A DNA stretch of 64,000 bases from Rhodospirillales bacterium (GCA_016712595.1 JADJQT010000001.1:1031501-1095500); one strand, 5' to 3'. Counted from the stretch's first letter, positions 9,587 to 19,268 are shown. Notes: generated by a model from the letters alone, not told the origin. Numbers and translations are program-made.

Positions 9587-10879
9587 CTAGCCGCGGCGCT
9601 CCTGTTCTGCCGGCGGGGTGATGCGGATTGCGGTGATCTGATGGCGGTGACGCCGGAGGATCTCGAAGCGGAAGCCATGGAAGCGGAACGTCTGGCCGAC
9701 ATCCGGAATGCGCTTGGCTTCATGCAGGACCAGGCCGGCGAGGGTCACCGCCTCCTCATCCGGTAGGCGCCAGTCGAGTTCACGGTTGAGGTCGCGGATG
9801 GTGACGCTGCCCTGCACGACGAAGCTGCCGTCCGACTGGCGGATCACGCCGGGAACGGCGATGTCGTGCTCGTCCGATATTTCGCCCACGATCTCCTCCA
9901 GGATGTCCTCGAGCGTGACGATTCCCATCATGCTGCCGTACTCGTCGACGACGATTGCGAAATGTTCGCGGCGGCGACGGAATGCCTGGAGCTGGTCCAT
10001 CAACGTTCGTGAATCCGGCACGAACCAGGGCTTCGCCGCCAGCTCAACGATATCCAGTCCATCGAGGTTCCCGCCACGGGACTGCACGGCACGGAACAGT
10101 GCCTTGGCATGGATCACGCCGACGACGTTATCGGGCTCCCCCCGCCATAGCGGAATGCGCGTGAACGGGCTGACCAGCGCCTGGCCGACGATCTCGGCTG
10201 GCGCCTCGTCGGCATCGAGCATCGTGACGTTGCGCCGGTGGGTCATCACCTCGTCGATGGTCACCTCGCCGAGATCGAGGATGCTGTGCAGCATCGCCCG
10301 CTCGTCGCGCACGACATTGCCCTCGCCGGCGTGGAGCTCGATGGCACCGCGGAGTTCCTCGGGCGATGGCCCCAGGCTTGCCTGCTCCCGGCCGGCGCCG
10401 ATCGCCCATAGCATCGTGCGCATGACGAGTTCCAGCGTGCGGGTGATCGGAGAGAGAACGACGACGAGCGTCCGCACGATTGGCGCGATGGATAGCGCGA
10501 CGTCGTTCGAACGTCGAAATGCGAAAGTCTTCGGTACGATCTCGCCGAACACAAGAACGAGAAGCGTCATGGCCAGTGTGGCGTAAACGATCCCCGCGTC
10601 ACCGAACATCGGAATCAGAACGCTGGTCGCCAAGGCTGATGCGAGGATGTTGACCAAATTGTTGCCGAGCAAGATGGTGCTCAGCAACCGGTCGGTTCGC
10701 GCGTGCAGGCGGTTCACGAGCCCCGCCCGGGCATTGCCGTTCTGCTCGAGCTGATGCATCAGCGGCCGCGAGGCTGCGGTCAGCGCCGTCTCGGAGGCGG
10801 AGAAAAAGGCGGAAATGACGAGAAGAATGACAACTGCGACGCCGGTGAGCGTCAAATAATCGTCCGGCATGGTACTCAC
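9587..10879 (-). CDS. CNNM/CorC-type membrane protein with CBS pair
   Basis: A 430-residue inner-membrane protein of the hemolysin C/CorB group, linked in the family to Mg2+/Co2+ export or resistance. In order: an N-terminal DUF21 membrane domain of three to four helices (about 8-190, including SAFFSASETALTAAS and a GEIVPKT motif), a CBS pair (about 205-335, with EVMTHRRNV and DEYGSMMGIVTLEDILEEIVGE), and a C-terminal CorC-HlyC domain (about 345-425, with GSVTIRDLNRELDW). The start ATG overlaps the aroB stop by four bases, which indicates translational coupling. The aroK-aroB-corC order is common in alphaproteobacteria. Confidence 0.9.
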   Translation of the reverse strand: MSTMPDDYLTLTGVAVVILLVISAFFSASETALTAASRPLMHQLEQNGNARAGLVNRLHARTDRLLSTILLGNNLVNILASALATSVLIPMFGDAGIVYATLAMTLLVLVFGEIVPKTFAFRRSNDVALSIAPIVRTLVVVLSPITRTLELVMRTMLWAIGAGREQASLGPSPEELRGAIELHAGEGNVVRDERAMLHSILDLGEVTIDEVMTHRRNVTMLDADEAPAEIVGQALVSPFTRIPLWRGEPDNVVGVIHAKALFRAVQSRGGNLDGLDIVELAAKPWFVPDSRTLMDQLQAFRRRREHFAIVVDEYGSMMGIVTLEDILEEIVGEISDEHDIAVPGVIRQSDGSFVVQGSVTIRDLNRELDWRLPDEEAVTLAGLVLHEAKRIPDVGQTFRFHGFRFEILRRHRHQITAIRITPPAEQERRG

Positions 10880-12036
10880 GTTGTTGGCGATGGGCTCCGC
10901 CGCGCCTCGGCGAGCGCATCTTCGAGCAGCGCGCGCACCGCGCCATCGTCCACGCCTTTGCGGACGAACGCGCGGCCGATGCCCTGCGCAAGAATGAACG
11001 TCAGGCGGCCGCCGTGCACTTTCTTATCACCATACATATGGTGCATAAGATCGTCGGCCGTCGTCGGCCGGCCGGTGAGGACGGCAAGATCTCCCTGCAA
11101 TCCCATGGCAGTCAGGTGGCGTCGCACACGGTCCGCGTCCTCTTTCGGCGCGAGGCCCAGGCGGACCGAGAGATCGAACGCCAGTGCCATGCCGATGGCG
11201 ACCGCCTCGCCATGCAGGAGGGCGTCGCCGAAGCCGGTTTCCGCCTCGAGGGCGTGGCCGAAGGTATGGCCGAGGTTGAGTAGGGCGCGCCGCCCCGCCT
11301 CGCGTTCATCTTCGGCGACGATCGCCGCCTTGGCCCTGCAGCTCACGGCGACGCAATGGCGCTGCGCAGCGATATCGCCGGCGAGCACGCGCGCTCCATG
11401 CGCCTCCAGCCAACTGAAGAACGCCGGATCGTCGATCAGGCCGTACTTGGCCACCTCGGCATAACCGGCGCGTAACTGCCGCGCATCGAGCGTGGCCAGT
11501 GTGCCGATGTCGGCGAGGACGAGGCGCGGCTGATGGAACAGCCCGACAAGGTTCTTGCCGTGGCGCGCGTTGATGCCGGTCTTTCCGCCAACAGAACTGT
11601 CGACCTGCGCCAGGAGAGTGGTCGGCACCTGGATGAAGTCGAGGCCGCGTAAGAGGATGCCGGCCGCAAAGCCGACGATATCGCCGATCACTCCACCACC
11701 AAGGGCGAGCAGGATCGAGCCGCGCTCGATCCGCAGATCGAGGACGCGCTCGCATAGCAGGCTCAGATGCGCAAAGTCTTTCGTCGACTCGCCGGGTGGC
11801 AGGACGATCGTCGCCTGCTCGATTCCAACCCCCGTCAATGTTCGCGTGAGCGCCGGCAGATGCAGCGCCGCCACCGTCTCGTCGGTGACGACGATCAGTC
11901 GTGGCTGGTTCAGCAGCGGACGGATGAGGTCTCCCGCCCGGGTGAGCAGGCCATCGCCGACGAGGATATCGTACGATCGTGCTCCCAGCGCGACGCGAAT
12001 CGTCTCGTGTGAAGCGCCGTTAGCGTCGGGGCTCAT
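10876..12036 (-). CDS. aroB: 3-dehydroquinate synthase
   Basis: Second step of the shikimate pathway: it converts DAHP to 3-dehydroquinate with NAD and a divalent metal. The 386-residue chain has the NAD-binding LALGGGVIGDIVGFAA, the substrate block PTTLLAQVDSSVGGKTGIN, the metal-binding EVAKYGLI and LNLGHTFGHALE, and HGEAVAIGMA. Its ATG overlaps the aroK stop by four bases and its stop overlaps the corC-like start in the same way, so three genes are translationally coupled. The length is slightly above the usual 360-370 because of short extensions at both ends. Confidence 0.95.
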   Translation of the reverse strand: MSPDANGASHETIRVALGARSYDILVGDGLLTRAGDLIRPLLNQPRLIVVTDETVAALHLPALTRTLTGVGIEQATIVLPPGESTKDFAHLSLLCERVLDLRIERGSILLALGGGVIGDIVGFAAGILLRGLDFIQVPTTLLAQVDSSVGGKTGINARHGKNLVGLFHQPRLVLADIGTLATLDARQLRAGYAEVAKYGLIDDPAFFSWLEAHGARVLAGDIAAQRHCVAVSCRAKAAIVAEDEREAGRRALLNLGHTFGHALEAETGFGDALLHGEAVAIGMALAFDLSVRLGLAPKEDADRVRRHLTAMGLQGDLAVLTGRPTTADDLMHHMYGDKKVHGGRLTFILAQGIGRAFVRKGVDDGAVRALLEDALAEARRSPSPTT

Positions 12037-12599
12037 GCCCGCACCCGGGTATCGGCGGCACCGTGATATCGGGCCAGCGCCGCAAGCACACGCTCGGTCG
12101 TAGAATCCGGCGCTTCATCGCTGGTATCGACGACAATGTCGGCCTCGGCGTAGATGGGATAGCGCTCGACGATCAGCGCCGCAAGGATCGCCCGCGGATC
12201 GCCGGTCGCCAGCAACGGACGCCCGCTGCGGCCGCTGGTGCGCCGATGCAAGATATCAAGTTCAGCCCGCAACCAGATGGAAACACCGCGGGAGCGGATC
12301 AGCGCCCGCGTCGACGGATCGATGAACGCTCCGCCGCCAGTCGCCAGCACGTGAGGCGGCAGCGTCAGCAGGCGCGCGATCACGCGCCGCTCGCCTTCGC
12401 GAAAGGCCGATTCGCCGAGTCGCTCGAAGATTTGCGGAATGCTGGCTCCCGCCGCCTTGACGATTTCGTCGTCGGCGTCGACGAACGGCAGCCCGAGGCG
12501 GCGTGCCAGAAGGCGCCCGATCTTCGTCTTGCCGGCGCCCATCAGGCCGATCAGCACGATCGGACGATTTTTGTCTGGAATGTCGAGGGTCATCGGCAA
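12033..12599 (-). CDS. aroK: Shikimate kinase
   Basis: It phosphorylates shikimate at the 3-hydroxyl using ATP. The 188-residue P-loop kinase shows the Walker A GLMGAGKTKIGR at about 19-30, the shikimate-binding DADDEI and FREGERRVI blocks, LATGGGAF, and the lid region RTSGRSGRPLL. It is the first gene of the leftward aroK-aroB-corC unit; the unit's promoter should lie in 12600-12797, which also faces the divergent small membrane protein and xerD. Confidence 0.95.
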   Translation of the reverse strand: MPMTLDIPDKNRPIVLIGLMGAGKTKIGRLLARRLGLPFVDADDEIVKAAGASIPQIFERLGESAFREGERRVIARLLTLPPHVLATGGGAFIDPSTRALIRSRGVSIWLRAELDILHRRTSGRSGRPLLATGDPRAILAALIVERYPIYAEADIVVDTSDEAPDSTTERVLAALARYHGAADTRVRA

Positions 12600-12797
12600 C
12601 GCCGGTTCAATGCCGCTCGCACTTGCGCGATTGAAAGCCGGCAGCGCCGCCGATAGATTTCCGTTGGTTCCTCATGGCCTCACGCTAGCAGAAAATATTC
12701 GGCGTGTCGCGATGACGCATTCCCATTCCGCGAGCCTCGGTGCGGGTCCGAAGGCTTGATCCAATCGCTCGTTTCGACGCAGAAGGTGCCAGAGCCG

Positions 12798-12938
12798 ATG
12801 AGTTCGATTCTTCGTATCGCCATCATCGCCGTCGTTGTGCTCCTCGTGGCTGGCGTCGCCCTCCTGGCAACAGTCGACCTGCAGCCGCCGACGCATCATA
12901 TCGAGAAGGTCCTGCCGAACGAACAGTTCGCGCACTAG
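12798..12938 (+). CDS. Small single-pass membrane protein
   Basis: A 46-residue protein of the form MSSILRI, then one hydrophobic helix (about residues 5-25, IAIIAVVVLLVAGVALLA), then a short polar tail with TVDLQPPTHHIEKVLPNEQF. A longer start at 12756 is possible but the ATG at 12798 gives a cleaner membrane protein. The tail is charged and would face one side of the membrane. I recall small proteins like this beside xerD in other Rhodospirillales, but I cannot check. No function is assigned. Confidence 0.65.
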   Translation: MSSILRIAIIAVVVLLVAGVALLATVDLQPPTHHIEKVLPNEQFAH

Positions 12939-12964
12939 CTGCGAGACTGAGGCGGAACCGCGCC

Positions 12965-13981
12965 GTGAGCTCCAGACGGAATTGCGGCGACGCTGCCGAG
13001 GCACCGCGTTCGCCCCCGCTATCGCCGGTATCGCTGCGCGCGCTCGAAACCTTTATCGAAATGATGTCGGCCGAGCGCGGTGCTGCCCGTAATACGCTCG
13101 ACGCCTATCACCGGGACCTGAGCGGATTTCTCGCCCACGCCGAACGTGCGGGCATGAACGCCATTTCGGCGGACAGTGAAACGCTGCGCGCGTACATGCT
13201 CGCCCAGGGGCAGGCGGACATGTCGGCCCGCACGGCGGCGCGCCGGCTGTCGGCGTTGCGTCAGTTCTTCCGCTTTCTTTTCGCCGAAGGAACCCGCGCC
13301 GACAACCCGGCTCTCGTCCTTGATGCGCCGAAGCAGCGCCCGGCCATGCCCAAATGCCTGAGCGAAGACGAGGTCGAGCGGCTGCTCGCCGCCGCCGCCG
13401 ATCGTCCGGGTGCCGACGGCCGGCGGATGACGGCGATGCTTGAGATCCTCTACGCCACGGGCCTCCGCGTTTCCGAGCTCGTCGGACTGCCGCTCGCCGC
13501 GCTGGACCGGGACGGACGGACGCTGATCGTCCGTGGTAAGGGCAGCAAGGAGCGCATGGTGCCGCTGACCGAGCCGGCAATCGATGCGATCGCCACCTAT
13601 CTCGACGTGCGCGAGCATTTTCTCGCGCACGGCCACCTCAGGAGGCGCGCGGCGCAAAAACCCTGGCTGTTTCCTTCGCGCTCCGGCGCCGGGCATCTGA
13701 CCCGCATCCGGTTCGGCCAGTTGCTCAAGGAGACGGCAGTCGCGGCCGGCCTCGCGCCCGGGCGCGTCTCGCCGCACGTCCTGCGGCACTCCTTTGCCAG
13801 TCATTTGCTGGCGCACGGTGCCGACCTGCGCAGCCTGCAACAGCTCCTCGGCCACGCCGACATCGGCACGACGCAGATCTATACCCACGTGCTCGATGCC
13901 CGGCTCAAGGCGCTCGTCGAGCGTGCGCATCCCTTGGCTCGCCGCGCCGCACCGCCCGAGGACGAACCAGAACGGCCGTGA
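12965..13981 (+). CDS. xerD: Tyrosine recombinase XerD
   Basis: Site-specific recombinase that resolves chromosome dimers at dif with XerC. The SAM-like N-terminal domain spans about 20-105 (LETFIEMMSAERGAARNT), followed by the catalytic domain with all active residues: Arg in ATGLRVSELVGL, Lys in GKGSKERM, HVLRHSFASHLL, His in LLGHADIGTTQ and the nucleophile Tyr in IYTHV. The GTG at 12965 gives 338 residues, close to the family; an upstream ATG at 12740 would overlap the small membrane protein gene and adds non-conserved residues, so it is rejected. Position beside aroK is standard for alphaproteobacterial xerD. Confidence 0.9.
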   Translation: MSSRRNCGDAAEAPRSPPLSPVSLRALETFIEMMSAERGAARNTLDAYHRDLSGFLAHAERAGMNAISADSETLRAYMLAQGQADMSARTAARRLSALRQFFRFLFAEGTRADNPALVLDAPKQRPAMPKCLSEDEVERLLAAAADRPGADGRRMTAMLEILYATGLRVSELVGLPLAALDRDGRTLIVRGKGSKERMVPLTEPAIDAIATYLDVREHFLAHGHLRRRAAQKPWLFPSRSGAGHLTRIRFGQLLKETAVAAGLAPGRVSPHVLRHSFASHLLAHGADLRSLQQLLGHADIGTTQIYTHVLDARLKALVERAHPLARRAAPPEDEPERP

Positions 13982-14164
13982 GCATTCCGTTCTCTGTAGA
14001 GACGAAGGGCACCTGTCGTCTATAAGCATGCCGGAATGGAATCGATCGGGCGCGCGCCCGACGGCTCGCCTCCGTTCGTCGGCTGATCGCTTCCCCGCGG
14101 AAGGGCGCCGTACCCACAATTATGGCCGAGCGGAGCGAGCCGGCCACCAGTTCACCATGAGCCG

Positions 14165-15118
14165 ATGCGAACGTTTCTGGATTTCGAGAAACCGATTGCC
14201 GAGCTCGAGAGCAAGATCACCGAGCTTCGCCATCTCAGCAGCAGCAGCGATTTGAACATCGCTGACGAGGTGACCCGCCTGCAAGGCAAGCTCGACTCGC
14301 TCCTGAAGCAAACCTACAGCCGGCTGACACCGTGGCAGAAGACACAGGTGGCACGGCACGTCGAGCGACCGCACACGGCTGATTATCTGGACCGCCTCGT
14401 CGATGGTTTCGTGCCGCTCTCCGGCGATCGCGCCTTTGCCGAGGATCCCGCAATGATCTGCGGTATCGGCCGTTTGGGTGGTCGGGCCTGCATGTTCATC
14501 GGCCAGGAAAAGGGAGCGGATACCGAAGGCCGGCTGAAGCACAACTTCGGCATGCCGCGGCCGGAAGGCTATCGCAAGGCGCAGCGGCTGATGCACCTCG
14601 CCGATCGCTTTGGCCTGCCGGTCGTCACGCTGATCGATACCCCCGGCGCCTATCCGGGTGTCGACGCCGAGGCACGCGGCCAGGCCGAGGCGATCGCCCG
14701 GTCGATCGAGACTTGCCTTGCCCTCTCGGTACCGCTGGTCAGCGTCGTCATCGGCGAAGGCGGCTCCGGGGGGGCGCTCGCGCTTGCGGTCGGCAACCAA
14801 GTGATGATGCTCGAGCATGCGATCTATTCGGTGATTTCCCCGGAAGGCTGTGCCTCGATCCTCTGGCGCGACAGCGAGCAGGCAAAGACGGCGGCGCAGG
14901 CGCTACGCCTGACCGCCCAGGACTTGAAATCCCTTGGCGTCATTGATGCGATTATTCCCGAACCTCTGGGCGGCGCCCATCGCACGCCACAGAGCGCCAT
15001 CGATGCCACGGGTACGGCGATCGAACGCGCTCTCGATGAGCTTGCCGCCATCGACGCCGCAACTATCCGGCAGAACCGGAAGGAAAAGTTTCTTGCTATG
15101 GGGGCATTCGCGCGCTGA
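14165..15118 (+). CDS. accA: Acetyl-CoA carboxylase carboxyltransferase subunit alpha
   Basis: With AccD it transfers carboxyl from carboxybiotin to acetyl-CoA to make malonyl-CoA for fatty acid synthesis. The 317-residue chain begins with the typical LDFEKPIAELESKI, has the NFGMPRPEGYRKAQRLM block, the oxyanion-hole TLIDTPGAYPGVDAE and GEGGSGGALALAVGN, and VISPEGCASILWRD. The length is normal. It lies about 180 bases after xerD on the same strand. Malonyl-CoA supply also bears on the PKS farther along the window. Confidence 0.95.
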   Translation: MRTFLDFEKPIAELESKITELRHLSSSSDLNIADEVTRLQGKLDSLLKQTYSRLTPWQKTQVARHVERPHTADYLDRLVDGFVPLSGDRAFAEDPAMICGIGRLGGRACMFIGQEKGADTEGRLKHNFGMPRPEGYRKAQRLMHLADRFGLPVVTLIDTPGAYPGVDAEARGQAEAIARSIETCLALSVPLVSVVIGEGGSGGALALAVGNQVMMLEHAIYSVISPEGCASILWRDSEQAKTAAQALRLTAQDLKSLGVIDAIIPEPLGGAHRTPQSAIDATGTAIERALDELAAIDAATIRQNRKEKFLAMGAFAR

Positions 15119-15595
15119 TTTTGCGATTGCTCGACCGTTTAACGAGGCGACAGAACCTCTTCTCGCCGATTATCCGACCGTTTCTCGCCTGGAAGTTGTG
15201 GCGCTTTGAGTTCGGAATACCCCTAAACGCTGTGGCGATCCAACGCTGAGGCGAGCTCTCGCGATCAGCATTCAGCTCCATCTACGTATCCGAGCAGAGT
15301 GCCGGATTGTTCGGGTTAATCCGGATCAGCCACCCAAAATTCCGTCAAAATCCTGCCACGAATCCTATGTGAGTCGTTTCGCACTTAGCTGAACGACCGT
15401 TGCTAAGCTCTTCTAATCAAGGTGGTTTTGTCCGTTGCGCCGGGTTCGTCGAGCGTGTATGCAGCGCCCGCGAACGAGTACCGATTTCGTTCGCGATCTC
15501 GGCCCCGCCGGCGTCATTCGGCCCCCTGGAACGGGAGATGCCAATCGGTCCGAGCACGCTTCGCGTTGGATACCTCACAGAAGGTCTAAGACAAC
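15119..15595. other. Intergenic gap between accA and the RTX gene
   Basis: I see no gene or clear terminator here. Only the Shine-Dalgarno AGAAGG at 15579-15584, 11 bases before the RTX start, can be pointed to. A promoter for the RTX gene must lie in this stretch but no convincing box pair stands out. Confidence 0.5.
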
Positions 15596-17902
15596 ATGGC
15601 AACGATCAACGGGACAGCAGGTAACGATACGATCAGGCCGGGCACCGTGTCTGCCGGCGTGACAGGCGGACAACCGGGCGCGGGGGCCGATTTGATTTCC
15701 GCACTGGGAGGGAATGACTATGTCCTCGCCGATGAGGGCAACAACACCGTCATCGGTGGCACCGGCAATGATACCATTTACGGCGGGAGCGGGGCCGACA
15801 GCATCAACGGCGGTGCCGACAACGACTATCTACAAGCCTACGATGGCAACAATACCGTCATCGGAGATATCGGCAACGATACCATCTATGCCGGAAGCGG
15901 TGCGGATTCGCTGAACGGCGGCGTGGGCAACGATTACATCACCTACAGCGGTAACGCCGGCATCGGCGATACGATCATCGCCGGTGACGGCAATGATACA
16001 ATCTATGCCAGCGACCTTTCCGCGGTGGTTAATGCCGGTGCCGGCAGCGATTGGGTACAGATCGACGGTCTCGTCGGTGTCAATTACAACCTCGCGGCGC
16101 TCGGCATCGAGACCATCTACGGCAGCGATGGCGCCGGCGATACCCTCAACGGCTCCGGTCAGTCGGTCGTGATCGCGCTTTACGGGCGCGGCGGCGACGA
16201 TTCACTGGTCGGCGGAACGGCATCGGACTATCTCAACGCCGGTTCCGGCGACAATACCGTCGTTGGCGGCGCCGGCAACGATACGATCTACGGTAGCGGC
16301 GGCGGCAACGACAACTTTGTCGCTGGCGACGGCAACGACTACATGAACGCCTACGGCGGCGATAATACCGTCGATGGCGGCGCCGGCAACGATACGATCT
16401 ATGCCCAGGACGGCAACGATCGCATCGTCACCGGCATCGGTGATGACTACGTGAGTGCCGGCTACGGCGATGACTCGATCAACGGCGGCGACGGCAACGA
16501 CAACCTCGATTCCGGCGGCGGCGCGGATACAGTGATCGGTGCCGGTGGGAACGATACGATCACCGTCGACGGCGACGTCGCGGTGGTGAGCGGCGGGGCC
16601 GGTACCGACTACCTCTACGTCCAGGGCTCGCACGGATTGACCCTGAACGTCGCCGCGACGGGCTTCGAGTGGGTATCCGGAAGCAACGGCAAGGATGTTT
16701 TCGACGCCACGAACTCGACCGTCGCGGTCACGCTCTACGGCTATGGCGGGAGTGATCTGCTGAAAGGCGGCTCGGCGTCGGATTATCTCGACGGCGGCAA
16801 CGGCCACAACACCATCTTCGGCAACGGCGGTGACGACAACATCCGCGGCAGCGACAACGGCAGCGATTCGCTCGCCGGCGGCGCGGGCAACGATCAGATT
16901 TATGCCTACGATGGAAACGACCACCTGACAGGGGACTCCGGCAACGACACCCTCTACGGCTACGGCGGCAATGATACGATCTCCGGCGGTACCGGCACCG
17001 ACTACATGGACGGCGGCGCTGACAACGATACGCTCGACTATTCCTACCTGACGGCGGGGACCGCCGGCATCTCGGTGGATCTGGTATCGGGCACGGTCAC
17101 GCTCTCGCCGGTCACGGGCGAAGGCAGCGAGCGGGCCTACAACTTCGAAAACATCATCAGCGGCGCGGGGGCGGACGTCCTGACCGGCAGCGGTGCGAAC
17201 AACCGGATCATCGCCGGCGCGGGCGCGGACACGCTCTTCGGCGGGCTCGGCAACGATACGCTGGACGGCGGTGCCGGCAAGGATTCGATGACCGGCGGCG
17301 GCGGCAACGACACCTACTTCGTCGATCTGTCCGGCGACAAGGTCGTCGAACTGGCCGGCGAGGGCAACGATCTGGTGATGAGTAGCGCCACTTTTACCCT
17401 TGGCGCCAACGTCGAACGACTGACCTTGACCGGCACCGCCGCGATCAACGGTACGGGCCAGGCGCTCGGAAACACCCTGATCGGCAATGCCGGGAACAAC
17501 GTCCTCTCCGGGCTCGCCGGCAACGATACTCTGACCGGTGGCGCCGGCACCGACGTGCTTTCGGGCGGAGTTGGCAATGACAAATTCGTCTTCGCCGCCG
17601 CCGGCGAATCCGCGGTCGGCGCTGCTCACGATACGATCACGAGCTTCGACGGCGTGGGGGGGGCGCTTGGCGATCTCATCGATCTGTCGATCATCGACGC
17701 CAACAGCGTCGCTGCCGGCAATCAGGCATTCACCTTCATCGGCACGGCGGCGTTCTCAGGGCTGGGGCAGGTGCACGCTATCGCCAGTGGTGCGGATACC
17801 CTGATCCAGGCCAACATCACCGGCTCTCTCGCGGCGGACTTCGAGATCCTGGTCAAGGGTGCGGCGGCCGCAGCCTGGCTCGCCGGTGATTTCGTCCTTT
17901 AA
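15596..17902 (+). CDS. RTX calcium-binding repeat protein, probably type I secreted
   Basis: A 768-residue acidic, Gly/Asp/Asn-rich protein made almost wholly of haemolysin-type repeats such as GGTGNDTIYGGSGADS and GGAGNDTL, which fold as a Ca2+-filled beta-roll outside the cell. There is no signal peptide, and the chain ends in a serralysin-like C-terminal domain (GNDKFVFAAAGES, DTITSFDG, then a hydrophobic DFEILVKGAAAAAWLAGDFVL-like end), the expected type I secretion signal. No protease, lipase or adhesin domain is visible. Two longer non-repeat units, near residues 158-210 and 340-395, resemble each other (VALYGRGG / VTLYGYGG), which points to internal duplication. The ABC/outer-membrane secretion genes are not next to it. 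Confidence 0.85.
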   Translation: MATINGTAGNDTIRPGTVSAGVTGGQPGAGADLISALGGNDYVLADEGNNTVIGGTGNDTIYGGSGADSINGGADNDYLQAYDGNNTVIGDIGNDTIYAGSGADSLNGGVGNDYITYSGNAGIGDTIIAGDGNDTIYASDLSAVVNAGAGSDWVQIDGLVGVNYNLAALGIETIYGSDGAGDTLNGSGQSVVIALYGRGGDDSLVGGTASDYLNAGSGDNTVVGGAGNDTIYGSGGGNDNFVAGDGNDYMNAYGGDNTVDGGAGNDTIYAQDGNDRIVTGIGDDYVSAGYGDDSINGGDGNDNLDSGGGADTVIGAGGNDTITVDGDVAVVSGGAGTDYLYVQGSHGLTLNVAATGFEWVSGSNGKDVFDATNSTVAVTLYGYGGSDLLKGGSASDYLDGGNGHNTIFGNGGDDNIRGSDNGSDSLAGGAGNDQIYAYDGNDHLTGDSGNDTLYGYGGNDTISGGTGTDYMDGGADNDTLDYSYLTAGTAGISVDLVSGTVTLSPVTGEGSERAYNFENIISGAGADVLTGSGANNRIIAGAGADTLFGGLGNDTLDGGAGKDSMTGGGGNDTYFVDLSGDKVVELAGEGNDLVMSSATFTLGANVERLTLTGTAAINGTGQALGNTLIGNAGNNVLSGLAGNDTLTGGAGTDVLSGGVGNDKFVFAAAGESAVGAAHDTITSFDGVGGALGDLIDLSIIDANSVAAGNQAFTFIGTAAFSGLGQVHAIASGADTLIQANITGSLAADFEILVKGAAAAAWLAGDFVL

Positions 17903-18109
17903 GTCGTTTGCGTGCCGCGCGGACGGCGGAGGCTTCTGAAAAAGGCCCCCATCGCACCGCGCGGCGTCTCGCCGCCGGCACCGATTTCGGCGATAGATGC
18001 CTCGACATCCGAAACAACACGGCCGGCTCCGGTCGTGGCGCCGCGATATTTGGAAGGTCGTTGCAGGCGCAATCGATCATGCGCCGATCGACAAACGCAT
18101 CCGGTTTAT

Positions 18110-18134
18110 GGTGTCGAAGGTGTGGCCCGACACC
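18110..18134 (-). terminator. Hairpin after flaF
   Basis: Perfect 7-base arms (GGTGTCG and CGACACC) with an 11-base loop lie just past the flaF stop. There is no T run, so termination here is uncertain. Confidence 0.3.
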
Positions 18135-18138
18135 TCAA

Positions 18139-18600
18139 CTACGAACAGTGGTCCAGCGGCTCCGACGACGGTGCGTGATTTGCTTCCACCATTGGCAAGA
18201 TGGCATTCGGGCGCGCGCTGGCGAGACTGGCGTTCAAGCCTTCGATCATCCGGCAGTTGAGGTTGATCAGCGGATCGAAGGACGCCTTGGCGCGGCGAAC
18301 GTCGTCGGCATAGCGCTGGGCCCACAGACCCAGCGAGATCAGCTGAGCGCGCAAAGCTTCCGGGAGCTTGTTGTCATCGCTGGCAAGATCAGCGACGAGG
18401 CTCGACCAGACCAAGTCGTTCTGGTAGAGGGCTTGGGCGACCTGTTTGGCGACGTCGAGCGGCGTCGCCGAACTGCTTGGTTGGGTTCGCGCGCTGCTGG
18501 CTTTCTCCAGCAGCGCGTTGCATTTCTGGAACACGACCATTTCGATCCGGCGGGCATCGGTCGTCTTGTCCTGAGCGGATTGATAAGTCTTGATCGACAT
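18139..18600 (-). CDS. flaF: Flagellar biosynthesis regulator FlaF
   Basis: A 153-residue cytoplasmic protein needed in alphaproteobacteria for flagellin secretion and translation control together with FlbT. It matches the family in the start (SIKTYQSAQDKTTDARRIE), the central LYQNDLVWSSLVADLASDDNKLPEALRAQL part and SLGLWAQRYADDV. The tail beyond about residue 130 is longer than in many FlaF proteins. It lies downstream of flbT and the flagellin gene on the same strand. Confidence 0.88.
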   Translation of the reverse strand: MSIKTYQSAQDKTTDARRIEMVVFQKCNALLEKASSARTQPSSSATPLDVAKQVAQALYQNDLVWSSLVADLASDDNKLPEALRAQLISLGLWAQRYADDVRRAKASFDPLINLNCRMIEGLNASLASARPNAILPMVEANHAPSSEPLDHCS

Positions 18601-18700
18601 GGACGCTTCCCTTTCTGCTAAATCGACCCGGTTGGTCGACGCGACGTCATATCGCGCCGGTGACGATCACCGACATCCCCGGTGTTTCGCCAACGCTGGT

Positions 18701-19159
18701 TCAAGCGCGCGCGTCAGCGACGGAATTGCGCATCGCCGCGACGACGCTGGTGCTCGCTTCCGAATTCATGCCCAATAGTCTTCGTTCATGCGGCAGCGCG
18801 TCGCGCAAGGCCTTGAGCGCCGAGCCGAACTGGTCCTGGCCGACGAAAGCCACGGCGGCGTCCACAGCGGAAAGGATGCTGGGTTCGCTCACGGCATCCT
18901 TGATCTCCCGCACGAGCTCAAGAAATCGGAGCTGCGCATCATCACGCTGATCGGGATCGATGTAGGTGATCTGAAGCCAGTACATGACGCGAAGCAACGG
19001 GGTGAGCGCGTCTTCCGGCATCAGGATTTCGCGCTCCCGCATGAAATTGACCTTGTTCAGAAGCTCGATGGTGAGCGGGTGACGCGCGGACTTGTTGCGG
19101 ATGACGGCACCGTTGACGACGAGCCTCTCTCGCGGCTTCAGGCTGATATTGAGGGGCAA
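18701..19159 (-). CDS. flbT: Flagellin mRNA regulator FlbT
   Basis: FlbT binds the flagellin mRNA leader in Caulobacter and represses translation when the hook is incomplete. The 152-residue protein has the family start MPLNISLKPRERLVVNGAVI, the REREILMPEDALTPLLRVMYWLQ block and a helical C-terminal half. It lies between the flagellin gene and flaF. The intrinsic terminator at 19269-19301 separates it from flagellin, so flbT-flaF may have their own promoter within 19160-19260. Confidence 0.92.
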   Translation of the reverse strand: MPLNISLKPRERLVVNGAVIRNKSARHPLTIELLNKVNFMREREILMPEDALTPLLRVMYWLQITYIDPDQRDDAQLRFLELVREIKDAVSEPSILSAVDAAVAFVGQDQFGSALKALRDALPHERRLLGMNSEASTSVVAAMRNSVADARA

Positions 19160-19268
19160 TCGAGCGTCTCCGAGCGTATCGTTTTGTTCAATGACCGATC
19201 ATCGCCCGGATAAGGTTAAGGCGAGGTTAATTGCCCTGCGAAGAGGCAGTGTGCCGGGAAGGGACACG

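Noticed and set aside
12740..12964. Longer xerD start
   Set aside because: It would cover the small membrane protein gene and adds residues that do not resemble XerD; the GTG at 12965 gives a normal length.
15700..17600. Repeated short units that could suggest a CRISPR or satellite array
   Set aside because: The periodicity is codon-based and encodes RTX nonapeptides; repeats diverge and have no constant-length spacers.
16202..17629. Long open frame antisense to the RTX gene
   Set aside because: The RTX repeats force low stop frequency on the other strand; the translation is Val/Ala/Gly-rich low-complexity and has no family features.
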